The translations under genes and the position numbers were made by a program. Positions 1 through 8,876 of a stretch of DNA of 38,034 nt are shown one piece after another. The notes under the pieces were generated by a model. The model was given only the letters and a program-made list of their open reading frames with translations, was not told the origin of the DNA and ran no database searches. This DNA comes from Methanosarcinaceae archaeon. Its GTDB lineage: Archaea > Halobacteriota > Methanosarcinia > Methanosarcinales > Methanosarcinaceae. Numbering within the stretch: position 1 is the first letter of the stretch; the number at the start of each line of letters is the position of its first letter. Location of the stretch: contig JAFGQV010000176.1 of assembly GCA_016935475.1 (NCBI GenBank), positions 1 to 38,034 on the forward strand. The letters are read 5' to 3'.

Positions 1-33
1 CCGTTCAATCAATATCCCCTCTGGTCTTGCCAT
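1..33 (-). CDS. Start of an outward-reading gene in the repeat (partial, putative transposase)
   Basis: An ATG at 33 (minus strand) opens MARPEGILIER, after which the sequence runs off the window. The same start appears in the inverted copy at the right end. Only 11 codons are visible, so the family cannot be identified. A transposase is inferred solely because the frame lies in a perfectly repeated, sharply bounded sequence. Bases 84-161, between the repeat and the next gene, hold nothing recognisable. Confidence 0.4.
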   Translation of the reverse strand, partial: MARPEGILIER

Positions 34-83
34 AAAATAAAATTGTTATCAATTAGTAATAAAACTTTCGTTCATAACTATAA
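1..83 (-). repeat. Left copy of 83-bp terminal inverted repeat (probable IS end)
   Basis: Bases 1-83 are the exact reverse complement of 37950-38032, with no mismatch. Identity ends abruptly at base 84. The copy includes about 50 bp of leader and the first 11 codons of a reading frame that leaves the window. The simplest reading is the upstream end of a multicopy insertion sequence whose transposase reads outward. An alternative is that the sequence breaks here because this repeat could not be assembled through. Confidence 0.8.
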
Positions 84-161
84 TATCACTCATCTATCAC
101 ATTTCCAGATTTTATCTAAGACGCTCAAATTACAGAATTGGCCAGTTCCACACGTCTTCTT

Positions 162-890
162 TCACACACTCGACCGTCTAAATTGCACAGTCCCGACCGC
201 CAGCATCAGCGCCGCCGCCACCGCCAGCCCGATCATCCCTTCCACAGGCACGCCGCCCATGAACAGCTCCCGCACACTATCTATGGCATAGCTCACAGGG
301 TTCAGACGCGCTGCAAACCGGAGCCATCCGGGCATCACATCATATGGCATGAGCGCACTGCTTGCAAAGAAAAGCGGCATGCTGATCATGCTGTTCACCG
401 CGGCATATCCGTCGTGGTCGCTCAGGTGCAGGGCTATTGTTGCTGCAAGGGATGAAAAAAAGACCCCGAACATGAACAGGGTAATATATATCAGGATAAT
501 GTTCAAAGGATTCAGCACCCTCACCCCCAACAGGGTTGCAATCAGGAGGATCACCGTTGTCTGGAGCAGACCCCGGGTTGTGATGAACAGTATCTTGCCC
601 ATAAGGATGCTCTCCCTTGGAGACGGGAGTGCAAGGAACTTATTCAGGAAACCAAGTATCTTATCGAATATCATGAGCGAACCTCCCTGCAGTGAGGAGA
701 ACAACATGGTCATGACAAGTATACTGGGAGTGATGAACTCAAGGTAGTTATCAGTAAACGTGGTGGGCAGGGTAAGCCCGACAAGCACCAGCCATGCAGC
801 CGGCATCGCGAGGGAAGCGAACACGTTTACCCGGCTGCGACTCCATTTCCGTATATCCCGCTCAAAATAATAGAATACCTGTTTCATCAT
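162..890 (-). CDS. ABC-2 type transporter permease
   Basis: This 242-residue integral membrane protein is the permease half of an ABC-2 (DrrB-like) exporter, working with the ATPase encoded just upstream. The sequence shows a short polar N-terminus followed by about six hydrophobic segments. The C-terminal stretch around residues 180-205 (PYDVMPGWLRFAARLNPVSY) is the typical 'P...L.....NP.sY..d..R' signature of ABC-2 permeases. The start overlaps the stop of the ATPase gene by 4 bp (ATGA), so the two are translationally coupled. It is the last gene of the run cobN-ATPase-permease. The substrate is unknown. Its position after cobN suggests a role in metal, tetrapyrrole or surface-component traffic, but DrrAB-type pairs are very diverse. 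Confidence 0.9.
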   Translation of the reverse strand: MMKQVFYYFERDIRKWSRSRVNVFASLAMPAAWLVLVGLTLPTTFTDNYLEFITPSILVMTMLFSSLQGGSLMIFDKILGFLNKFLALPSPRESILMGKILFITTRGLLQTTVILLIATLLGVRVLNPLNIILIYITLFMFGVFFSSLAATIALHLSDHDGYAAVNSMISMPLFFASSALMPYDVMPGWLRFAARLNPVSYAIDSVRELFMGGVPVEGMIGLAVAAALMLAVGTVQFRRSSV

Positions 891-1654
891 CGTCTCCTGA
901 GCATACTCCTGAACTTATATCCATCAAAAACGGTTTGCTCTTCCGGTGTCCTGACGTTCTTGAGGAAAACATCATTCATGGATGCACCCTTTCCCAGACC
1001 CAGTTTCAGGTTCGTTGGCGAATCCACGGTAACAATGCTGCCCTTATCGATGATCGCCACCCTGTCACAGTGCTCATCCGCCTCTTCCATATAGTGTGTA
1101 GTCATGAAGATAGCCATCCCCTGCTCCCGCAGCCTCGATATATGCTCCCATATCTTCTTCCGTGCAGCCACATCCAGACCGATGGTAGGCTCATCAAGGA
1201 ACAGCACCTCAGGTTCATGCACCAGCGCCTGTGCCAGTTCAAGCCGGCGGCGCATACCCCCAGAATAGGTGTTCACCAGATTGCCTGCCCGCTCCCCAAA
1301 ACCCATCAGTTCCAGCACCTCATCCACTTTTCTCTCCCTGTCAGGCACATCATAGAGTTTGGCATACAGCATCACATTCTCATATCCTGTGAGTTTGATG
1401 TCAACCGCCATATCCTGCGGAACATAGCTGATGGATTCCCGCACCTTCTTTGCCTCTTTTATAATATCATAACCGCAGACCCGTGCAGAACCACTGGTAG
1501 GTCTTAGCAGGGTGGTAAGCATCATGACAGTGGTGCTCTTTCCTGCACCATTGGGTCCAAGAAGACCAAATATCTCGTTCCCGACCACAAGGTCGATATG
1601 ATCAACAGCGCACAGGCTACCGAAGTTTTTTGTCAGGCCATTCACTTCAATCAA
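887..1654 (-). CDS. ABC transporter ATP-binding protein (DrrA/CcmA-like)
   Basis: This 255-residue nucleotide-binding subunit powers the ABC-2 permease encoded downstream. Motifs in order are Walker A GPNGAGKST (33-41), Q-loop around Q80, signature YSGGMRRRLELAQAL (about 130-144), Walker B VLFLDEPTIGLD (150-161) and the H-loop in MTTHYMEE. The start appears to be TTG at 1654, giving MIEVNGLTKNF, the usual beginning of this family, with a GAGGGGAT ribosome-binding site upstream. The gap to cobN is 31 bp, so all three minus-strand genes are probably cotranscribed. Nothing is missing or unusual. The family (multidrug, lipid or polysaccharide export) does not fix the substrate. Confidence 0.93.
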   Translation of the reverse strand: MIEVNGLTKNFGSLCAVDHIDLVVGNEIFGLLGPNGAGKSTTVMMLTTLLRPTSGSARVCGYDIIKEAKKVRESISYVPQDMAVDIKLTGYENVMLYAKLYDVPDRERKVDEVLELMGFGERAGNLVNTYSGGMRRRLELAQALVHEPEVLFLDEPTIGLDVAARKKIWEHISRLREQGMAIFMTTHYMEEADEHCDRVAIIDKGSIVTVDSPTNLKLGLGKGASMNDVFLKNVRTPEEQTVFDGYKFRSMLRRR

Positions 1655-1685
1655 AGGTATCCCCTCGCAAATACTAGGTTTCTCA

Positions 1686-4600
1686 TCATTCTATCATTAT
1701 TTTCTTTTTGATCTCCTTAATTTTCTCGTTCCAGTCTGGGACTTCTTCCATTGTCATGATATCCACAGCCCCGCCCTGGAACTCCCCGTCCCCTGCAAGG
1801 TCTTCCATCCATCCCTCGATCTCAAGGTAGGTATTCTTAAGGTCTTCGAGCACTTCGGGATCGGCATTCCACAATCCCCGTGACTCGGCTTCCAGCAGGC
1901 GGCGGGCAATCTCTTCCAATGCATACGGGTTGTTCTCTTCAAAGAACTGCCGCATCTCTTCATCCAGCACAAAGGTCTTTGTGATGTCATCAAATATCCA
2001 GTCATCAACCTCCTGTGTAGACGCTTCCCATCCGTAGACCCTTCCGACCCTCTTTGAAATATCGCCCGCTCCCTTGTAGCCGTGCTGCTTCATCCCCTCG
2101 ATCCACTTCGGGTTCAGGAGCTTTGTCCTTGTCACGCGCCTGACCTCATCCGCAAGGTCCCGGACCTCCACATGCTCTGGCTCCCTGGTATCTCCGTAGT
2201 AGGCTTTCACATCCTTTCCTGAAAGATGCCGTGCTGCCGCCGTCATTCCGCCGTGTCCCCCAAAATAACAGCAGCAACCGAGCAGGTCATACTCATCGGT
2301 CACAACCTTGTTAAAGGTTGCATCTACGGTTTTCAGGCTGTCAGCAAACTGCTGGTGGGCGTCCCTGCCATTGATGTCCTTACCGTAGGCATAGCCGTTC
2401 CAGTAGAGATATACCTCAGCAAGGTCCTTTTCCTCCTTCCAGGCACTGGCATACACTGCAAGCTGCACACCCGCAGAATAGGTGCCGGGTTTGCTTGAAA
2501 ATACCCTCAGGGTGGCGTCGCGCCATTCACTGCCGTTCTTGACCATCTCAAGGGAATGCTTCCTGGGATAGTTCATCTCCAAAGGTTCGTCCAGTGATGC
2601 CACTGCCTGTATTGCCTCGTCAATGAATTCAATGCAGTTCGGGAAATTGTCGCGGATAATACCAGAGACCCTGACCGTGACATCGATCCTTGGTCTGCCC
2701 AGTTCCTCAAGCGGGATTACCTTAAAACCTCTGACACGTCCGTTACTCAGCCAGATGGGTTCAACACCGAGCAGATCAATGATCTGTGCCATTCCCTCCC
2801 CATCCGCCCACATGATGTCGCTTGCCATCCAGTAAAATGCCACGTTCTCGGGAATCCGCTCTTCTTCTGTCACATATTTATCGATCAGGACCTGTGCAAG
2901 CTGCTGACCCACCCGCCAGGCAGCCTTTGTAGGAACCCGGTTTGGGTCAAGTGAATAGAAGTTCCTGCCCGTGGGCAGCACATCATCCCTGCCCCTTGTC
3001 ACTAGACCCGATGGACCGGCAGGGATATACCCCCCGTCAAAACCATGGAATAACGCCTCGATCTCTCTGGATTCTTCTATCCTCAGGTCAAGGTCAACGA
3101 TGCGGTCCCTGATGGCTGCAAGTCCTGTATCCCTTCCTGTCCAGCGCTCACCCAGCACCGTGCCTGCAACTGCGGACATGTCCACATTGCCTTCCTGCAG
3201 GCATTTCCTGATAAGGTCCTTGCCCAGTGAGTCGACCTCTTCAAGGAGTTCACCGCTGGACCTGCCGCTGGCTGAAACTGCACCCTGGTCTGCAACGAGT
3301 TCATCAAAATCCAGTCCGATAAGCCCTGCTACCATCCGCCGGAGCGAAGCTGCACTGCTACCGCCGTCATAACGCAAAATGGAATTGATAAATTCAACAC
3401 GCTTCTCTCCCTCCGGCAGTTCGCCAAAGATGTGCATTCCACTCTGTATCTGTGTGTTCCGTATCCTGCTGAGAGCTTCATGCGTCTTTCTCACAACCTC
3501 ACTGAAGGGCATGCCGTCCTCAAGCCCGATTTCATTTTCTATATTCGATTTTGCCAGTTCGTCAAAGATCAGGTGCTCAAGTGCATGGGCACGGGCTCTG
3601 TCATGTTTTGACTGTTCATATTCCCCAAGCAGACGTTCCAGTTCTTCCAGTTCATCATAGAGCCCGCTTCCGGTCATAACGGTCTGGAGGTGGTCGGTAA
3701 GGGTGGCAAGAGCCCTGCGTTTGGCAATGGCACCCTCGGGCGGGTTGTCGGCATTGTAAATATAGAGATGCGGAATAGTTCCGATGGCAATGTCAGGATA
3801 GCAGTCACCGGACAAGCCCACACCTTTACCTGGCAGGAACTCAAGGTTGCCGTGTGTACCGACATGCACCAGCACATCAGCGTTAAAAGTATCTTCAAGA
3901 TAACGGTAGGTTGCCAGGTACTGGTGTGTTGGAGGGACCTCGGGATCATGCAGTATCTTACAGACCTGTCCATCGCATCTGGTACCTGCACATCCGCGTT
4001 TTGGCTGCACACACACAACTGCGTTTCCATAGGTGACGCCTGTGATAACGATCTTATCATCGTACACCATCGCAGCAGGTATGCCGTTCTTTTCCTCGCC
4101 CGGAGGATTACCCCATGCATCGATCATCTGCTGCCTGACCGCAGGACTCAGTGTGTTGAAAAACCCTTCATATTGATCATTTGATACAAAGCCCAGAACA
4201 CCACCGTTCTTAACGATCGCATCCACGGTCGTCCACCGGAACTCCGAGATCGCCTTTTTCTCCATGATCGTGTCAATGAGTTCCTTGCCACTGGCAGGCG
4301 GGTCAACCTGATAACCGGCATCACGCATCCGGTTCAGTATCCTTGCAAGACTTTCCAGTGAATCCAGGTGAGCTGCACTGCCAACAGTTGCCTCGACACT
4401 TGCACATGGCTTGTTGTGCAGGATAAAGGCCACCCTGCGTTCCGGAAGAGGTGTGCTTCGAAGCTGTATCCATTTCGCCACCCTTGCTGCCAGCCTGGCG
4501 CACCGCTCCTTGATCGGACGGCGTTCTATGTAGTTATCACGCATTTTGCCAGCGCCAATGATGATCGGCTCGATAACGCCTTCGAACTCTGGCATTGCCA

Positions 4601-5495
4601 CACTCCAGCCAATATCATCGCTAAGTCCATTCTTCTCTTCCCACTGCTCCAGTGTCGTATAGGAGGAGATAATGGGCTGGAATACCGGCACATCGAATTC
4701 CCGGAGCAAACCGACACCCTCTTTTGCATGTGACTCTTCGCGTGACTTGCTCATTATAAAGAACGGTGAGAGTTTTACAAGGGCGTCGATCACAGGTTCC
4801 CCGTTACACATAAAGTACTCTTTGATCACCTCATCCATACCTCTGGAACCCAGTTCCTCATCCCTCACAGAATACGTAAAGACCGGTATCACGGTCATGT
4901 CCCTGCTTTCAAGTTCCCTGATCAACGTATTCTCAATATCCAGGACATTGTTCACCCACGATGTCCTGGAGAACAGCATACCGACCGTTTTTCCTTTAAC
5001 TGGTTTTCGCCAGTTCAGGTACTCCTCGGTATTAAGGAACCGGTGTGGTGCATCCGGATGATACAGTCCCTCCCATGCAACCTTTGCCGGAGGAGCGACA
5101 TCATGTTCAACTCCCAGTATCTCCTTTTCAAGATAGAGCAGCAGGTTGACAAGATTCTCCTCCCCGTTATAGGTAATGTAAGAGTAGCAACTGGCTACGA
5201 TCCCGGGTTCCACGGTCGAGAGTGTCCAGTGGGACGGGTCGTGTCCAAGACAGATGATGGGAACCTTATCCTTCATTTCCTCTAATTTTTCATCAAGTTC
5301 TTCCCAGAAGAAGCTGTCCGTGTGGTAGAGCAGGATCACATCTGCCTCATCACAGGCATTCAGTGCATCCTCCATCTTTTCAGGTTCTTCTTCCAGTGTT
5401 CTCGTAGCATATGCGGTCAGTTCGAAGCCGAGTTTCTCACTCGCCGTAATGAGTGTTGGAACATAGGAGTTCCACATGATGGATGTAATTCTCAT
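1686..5495 (-). CDS. cobN: CobN-type metallochelatase large subunit
   Basis: CobN/BchH/ChlH family (PF02514), 1269 residues, full length. This is the porphyrin/corrin-binding subunit of class I chelatases, which insert a metal (Co2+ in CobN, Mg2+ in ChlH) using an AAA+ motor. The ChlI/ChlD fusion at 29887 is the likely partner. Visible hallmarks are HVGTHGNLEFLPGK (544-557), CYPD (565-568), and the C-terminal block that starts near residue 1070 and ends in the usual 'QGG' region. Four cysteines lie at 495, 502, 507 and 512, just before the HDPEVPPTHQYLA block, and a CCC triplet near 1073-1075 precedes YFGGHGG. The ATG at 5495 has a good AGGGGGC ribosome-binding site. Cobalt is the default guess. 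Other metals, or metal removal as proposed for the CobN-like HmuS, cannot be excluded. Confidence 0.93.
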   Translation of the reverse strand: MRITSIMWNSYVPTLITASEKLGFELTAYATRTLEEEPEKMEDALNACDEADVILLYHTDSFFWEELDEKLEEMKDKVPIICLGHDPSHWTLSTVEPGIVASCYSYITYNGEENLVNLLLYLEKEILGVEHDVAPPAKVAWEGLYHPDAPHRFLNTEEYLNWRKPVKGKTVGMLFSRTSWVNNVLDIENTLIRELESRDMTVIPVFTYSVRDEELGSRGMDEVIKEYFMCNGEPVIDALVKLSPFFIMSKSREESHAKEGVGLLREFDVPVFQPIISSYTTLEQWEEKNGLSDDIGWSVAMPEFEGVIEPIIIGAGKMRDNYIERRPIKERCARLAARVAKWIQLRSTPLPERRVAFILHNKPCASVEATVGSAAHLDSLESLARILNRMRDAGYQVDPPASGKELIDTIMEKKAISEFRWTTVDAIVKNGGVLGFVSNDQYEGFFNTLSPAVRQQMIDAWGNPPGEEKNGIPAAMVYDDKIVITGVTYGNAVVCVQPKRGCAGTRCDGQVCKILHDPEVPPTHQYLATYRYLEDTFNADVLVHVGTHGNLEFLPGKGVGLSGDCYPDIAIGTIPHLYIYNADNPPEGAIAKRRALATLTDHLQTVMTGSGLYDELEELERLLGEYEQSKHDRARAHALEHLIFDELAKSNIENEIGLEDGMPFSEVVRKTHEALSRIRNTQIQSGMHIFGELPEGEKRVEFINSILRYDGGSSAASLRRMVAGLIGLDFDELVADQGAVSASGRSSGELLEEVDSLGKDLIRKCLQEGNVDMSAVAGTVLGERWTGRDTGLAAIRDRIVDLDLRIEESREIEALFHGFDGGYIPAGPSGLVTRGRDDVLPTGRNFYSLDPNRVPTKAAWRVGQQLAQVLIDKYVTEEERIPENVAFYWMASDIMWADGEGMAQIIDLLGVEPIWLSNGRVRGFKVIPLEELGRPRIDVTVRVSGIIRDNFPNCIEFIDEAIQAVASLDEPLEMNYPRKHSLEMVKNGSEWRDATLRVFSSKPGTYSAGVQLAVYASAWKEEKDLAEVYLYWNGYAYGKDINGRDAHQQFADSLKTVDATFNKVVTDEYDLLGCCCYFGGHGGMTAAARHLSGKDVKAYYGDTREPEHVEVRDLADEVRRVTRTKLLNPKWIEGMKQHGYKGAGDISKRVGRVYGWEASTQEVDDWIFDDITKTFVLDEEMRQFFEENNPYALEEIARRLLEAESRGLWNADPEVLEDLKNTYLEIEGWMEDLAGDGEFQGGAVDIMTMEEVPDWNEKIKEIKKKIMIE

Positions 5496-5507
5496 AATAT
5501 TGCCCCC

Positions 5508-5660
5508 TTAGCTCAGGATATGGACCACGTAGTCTCCGATCACACTGCCATCTTCCAGCCGCGCAGGTGCTTCAAAGGCTGCAATGTACCTGCCGTCAGG
5601 AGAAACATCAGCCGCTATTGCGAGCCCCGGCATCCGATAATAGCGTTTTTTTAGTAACAT
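5508..5660 (-). pseudogene. 50-residue relic, beta-propeller-like C-terminus upstream of cobN
   Basis: A 50-codon frame (ATG at 5660, TAA at 5508-5510) ends 12 bp before the cobN start and on the same strand. Its middle reads ADVSPDGRYIAAFEA, which resembles the 'SPDG+yia' strand of TolB/WD40-like propeller repeats. The segment preceding it is only about nine residues and the DNA upstream turns abruptly AT-rich. I read it as the surviving C-terminal end of a larger propeller protein, or as a short leader gene of cobN. There is no clear ribosome-binding site at its ATG. Confidence 0.45.
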
Positions 5661-6076
5661 TATTAAAAATAAAGCTGGAAATTATTAATAGATTTTGGAA
5701 CATTCGTGTTACTTTATCATACAAAATATATTTTGTATTGAAACCCATTATCTTGAAGTATACTATATTTACTGATCGCCTTGCATATTGAAATCCGAAA
5801 GGAAACCTTACAGCTTTTTGGGAACAGAAACAACCATAAAATTAGTTAGTATACCAGATTAAAACGAAACATACTTATTTGGATTTAGTATTACAAAGTA
5901 AAATGATCATTAATAAAGTTATTACAATACTTGAAATCATGGAAATCCCGTCATCTGCATAGAAAAATAGGAATAGCCCGTGTATGCAGAAAAACTTTGC
6001 GGAGAATACGAAGAACGAATCCTCTGGTAAGAATGGGAAGATTGTCCCTGTACACCAGAAAACAAAGTGAAAAATT
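5661..6076. other. AT-rich divergent intergenic region
   Basis: This 416-bp region separates the minus-strand cobN run from the plus-strand DUF3344 operon. Apart from the palindrome at 5719-5738 it holds a TATA-like stretch around 5868-5880 (plus strand) and a 28-codon frame at 5984-6070. That short frame ends 6 bp before the next gene but has no support as a protein. No riboswitch-like structure was recognised. Confidence 0.5.
5719..5738. promoter_or_regulatory. 20-bp perfect palindrome upstream of cobN
   Basis: ATACAAAATATATTTTGTAT is a perfect 10+10 palindrome in the AT-rich region upstream of the cobN run, about 60 bp before the small relic gene. Its centre also resembles a TATA element, so it could be a promoter, an operator, or both overlapping. 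No known regulator site is matched with certainty. Confidence 0.45.
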
Positions 6077-7843
6077 ATGAAAAAACTACTAATATTCTTG
6101 CTATTGATTCTATTGATCCCGGTAACTCAGGCACAATATGCATTTGATGGCATACCCTTTGAAATCGCTGCTGAGGGTACGGTAAATGGAGGGGTGTATA
6201 TTGATGGCGGTCACGGGCTTGGATTTCCGCCCTATTCTCAGGATTTTTATGTGCCATCCGGTTCGATCAGGTGGGCACGCCTGTATATCGGTGCATGGGG
6301 TGGCACGGAAATGTATGAGGGATGGGTACGGACCGACCTGAATGGAAATAGTCTGGGTAACAGACTGCTGCTTGGCATCAACGATGATAGCGAAAACGTG
6401 TACTGCGCAGGTCATGGCGTTTACTGGATGTATTATGATGTAACCGGTGACATAACAAACGGGGAAAATGTCGTTACTATTGAAACCAGTCGGGGGGAGC
6501 CTGGAAACAAACTTGACGGGAGGGTATACGGAGCGGTTTTTGCTGTGGTCTATGAAGACACGAAAGCACCCGAAATCAGCTACATGATCTATGACGGGAA
6601 CGTAAACCTGCACGGCAGGGGGTGGAGCGGGAACCAGGGAAATGAGAATGAAAACACCTCTGTTTGTTTCGACAATATACCGGTTTCAGACAATACGGAA
6701 GGTGCATGTCTTACAGTAGCTTATCTTACCAGTTCAAAGGGGCTTCCAGATTACCTGCAATTTAATGGTTACCAGTTTGGTGTTACACCCCAGTATCTTC
6801 TGGATATGGGATATCAGACCGGGGTCACGGATATCGCCAATGAGGTGAGCGGTGATGCCTGCTCCGGCAAAGGGGAACACACCAGCTATTTCGATATGGA
6901 ATGTTTTGATGTCCCCGAATATGTGGAGACGAGTAACATCCTGACGTTTCAGAGGGGGCATGATCTTGATCGGGACGGGATGATAGGCGATGACGAAGGA
7001 GAGGATTACCTGCATCCGGTCCTTGCTGTACTGGTTGTGGAGCACGGTACAGCAATCAATCCGGAACCCGACCTGACGCTGGATGTTATAATCGATGAAG
7101 ATGTCATGGTCGGTGGTCAGACTGTTGAGATACCGGTACTGGTAGGCAATTCTGGACGTATGTACGATGGGGATTTTAAGATCGAACTGAAGGTTGACGG
7201 CAGTTTTATCTCCACTACCACCGGCTATCTGAGTTCTTCCGGCGTTTACAGGTCAGCAATTGAATGGAATGCCGTTGCAGGAGACCACATCCTTGAACTG
7301 GTTGTGGATCCGGACGATACCTTACAGGAGGCGGATGAAGATAACAATTTCTATGTGTCAGAAATACATGTCATGACCGGACCCGACCTGACGATCGAGA
7401 TCGGAGAGCCGGAAAAGGTCACTAATAATAGCAATCCTGTGGGGGCATCATCTCTTTTATTGATGCTAATGGTCTTCGGGGGTATCAGGAAGAAGAAAAA
7501 ACCGGTGTTTTCGATACTTCTGGTCCTCATGGCAGCGTGTCTCTGCGGATGTATTGGCTCCACAACAGAAGTCGAACAGATGGAATACATGATACCGTTG
7601 ATTGTCACGAATGGTGGTGAATCAAAGGCCCTGAATTTTGAAGTGAACCTGTATCTTGATGATGAACTGACCGATGCGCTACAGATAGAAGGACTGGATG
7701 GTGGCACTTCAAAGGAAGAGAAAATGATGATAAGGGTCACGAAGGGTAGTCATACACTGAGACTGGTGGTTGATGGAAAGGACCGGGTAATCGAATCGGA
7801 TGAGGAAAACAATGTCGATAAGATCGTGTATAATTTTACTTAG
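6077..7843 (+). CDS. DUF3344 surface protein with CARDB domains and an internal membrane hairpin
   Basis: A 588-residue exported protein. Residues 1-19 form a signal peptide (MKKLLIFLLLILLIPVTQAQ). A DUF3344 domain (about 22-325) contains the conserved elements YIDGGHG, YCAGHGVYW, NLHG and YLHPVLAVL. A CARDB beta-sandwich follows (about 333-430). A second CARDB appears to start at 'GPDLTIEIGEP' but is interrupted at 453-494 by two hydrophobic stretches separated by RKKKK, the second ending in a lipobox-like LCGC (489-492). The remaining CARDB strands then resume to the end. This suggests a re-entrant membrane anchor with both flanks outside, or an old fusion of a tail-anchored protein to a lipoprotein. 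It is first in a six-gene operon, and its end overlaps the next gene. The stop is TAG. Function is unknown. Confidence 0.8.
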   Translation: MKKLLIFLLLILLIPVTQAQYAFDGIPFEIAAEGTVNGGVYIDGGHGLGFPPYSQDFYVPSGSIRWARLYIGAWGGTEMYEGWVRTDLNGNSLGNRLLLGINDDSENVYCAGHGVYWMYYDVTGDITNGENVVTIETSRGEPGNKLDGRVYGAVFAVVYEDTKAPEISYMIYDGNVNLHGRGWSGNQGNENENTSVCFDNIPVSDNTEGACLTVAYLTSSKGLPDYLQFNGYQFGVTPQYLLDMGYQTGVTDIANEVSGDACSGKGEHTSYFDMECFDVPEYVETSNILTFQRGHDLDRDGMIGDDEGEDYLHPVLAVLVVEHGTAINPEPDLTLDVIIDEDVMVGGQTVEIPVLVGNSGRMYDGDFKIELKVDGSFISTTTGYLSSSGVYRSAIEWNAVAGDHILELVVDPDDTLQEADEDNNFYVSEIHVMTGPDLTIEIGEPEKVTNNSNPVGASSLLLMLMVFGGIRKKKKPVFSILLVLMAACLCGCIGSTTEVEQMEYMIPLIVTNGGESKALNFEVNLYLDDELTDALQIEGLDGGTSKEEKMMIRVTKGSHTLRLVVDGKDRVIESDEENNVDKIVYNFT

Positions 7844-8864
7844 TCTTATGATTGTTATCTCCCCGGTGTCTGCATCATATGCGGGGGACAGCCCGTTGAT
7901 GAACGTTATCCACGATACCCACAGGGGTGATGTTGAGTTCACCTTTGGAGACAGCATATATGGGGGGGAGATGATGTGCAATGACACATACACGGTCAAT
8001 TTTGAAGTTGATATCCCGGTAAACGGGAGCATAAGGGTTGCAAGGGCATATACGTACTGGGTATGGAGCAAAATCGGACTTGAAGGCATATATCCTCTGG
8101 TCAATGCCTCGCTCGTCCATGATGGTAGTGTTGTTCCGGTTTCATCCTTAGCCAGATATACCGATACAAAAGGATTTGTGGCAAGATATGACTTCTTTTC
8201 AGGTACAGATGTCTATGACCTGAGCAACCAGATACGCGAAGACGGAATGTATTCGATATCACTGGAGAATTCGGCAGAAGACGATCGGACGTTCTGTATG
8301 CAGGGAATCGGACTTCTTATTGTCTATGAATCAGAGGACATGCCTGTCATTGAATACTGGGTCAATGAAGGCTGTGATATGCTTTATGCGGAATACGGTA
8401 TCACCCCCAAGATGGCAACCACAACAACATACTTTGAAGGGGATGTGGATGTGGAAACGGTGGACAGGGCCGAACTGATCACAGTGTCCCCTTCAGGCGG
8501 CTACACCCAGGGTGCAAAACAGACCCGCAACAGGCTGTATTTTAATGAAAAAACAGAGGGTACACCGATTCTGGGAGATATCATAAAGCTGCTGTTCGGT
8601 AGCGGAAAATCATGGAAGGACGTGTACCTCACCAGCGAATCGGTCCAGATCGCCATAGACGAGCGGGAGGTTACTAATTATCTCAAATCCGTGGACAATT
8701 TCGCCAGTATCCAGGACAGCGGAGATTACCTTCTGGCAACAAATGCCATAATGGTACTGGAGTACGGGGATTCGACCGGGCAGGAAACTGAGGATACCCA
8801 TGGGTTTGGACTGCTGTCAGGTATCTTTTCGGTGATCATTGCCTGTGCAATAGCTAAAAGGTGA
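7812..8864 (+). CDS. DUF3344 surface protein with PGF-CTERM-like tail
   Basis: An exported protein of about 350 residues. The ATG at 7812 has GAGG seven bases upstream and is preferred to the in-frame ATG at 7800. Either choice overlaps the preceding gene. A signal peptide (to about ISPVSA) is followed by a single DUF3344 domain of the second subtype, marked by GDSIYGGE, ARAYTYWVWS, EYWVNEGCDML and TTTTYFEG. The C-terminus (HGFGLLSGIFSVIIACAIAKR) is a tripartite sorting tail: an HGF variant of the PGF motif, a hydrophobic stretch, and basic residues. The mature protein is therefore probably cut and lipid-linked by an archaeosortase, or simply membrane-anchored. It is translationally coupled to its neighbours. 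Its ligand is unknown. Confidence 0.78.
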   Translation: MSIRSCIILLSLMIVISPVSASYAGDSPLMNVIHDTHRGDVEFTFGDSIYGGEMMCNDTYTVNFEVDIPVNGSIRVARAYTYWVWSKIGLEGIYPLVNASLVHDGSVVPVSSLARYTDTKGFVARYDFFSGTDVYDLSNQIREDGMYSISLENSAEDDRTFCMQGIGLLIVYESEDMPVIEYWVNEGCDMLYAEYGITPKMATTTTYFEGDVDVETVDRAELITVSPSGGYTQGAKQTRNRLYFNEKTEGTPILGDIIKLLFGSGKSWKDVYLTSESVQIAIDEREVTNYLKSVDNFASIQDSGDYLLATNAIMVLEYGDSTGQETEDTHGFGLLSGIFSVIIACAIAKR

Positions 8865-8876
8865 TCGATATTGTGC

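Noticed and set aside
5661-6076. Cobalamin or metal riboswitch upstream of cobN
   Set aside because: I found no conserved B12-box-like segment or multi-stem structure; the region is mostly AT-rich with one simple palindrome.
7841-7843. Read-through of the TAG of the first DUF3344 gene
   Set aside because: The following frame overlaps the signal peptide region of the next gene and looks like an out-of-frame shadow.
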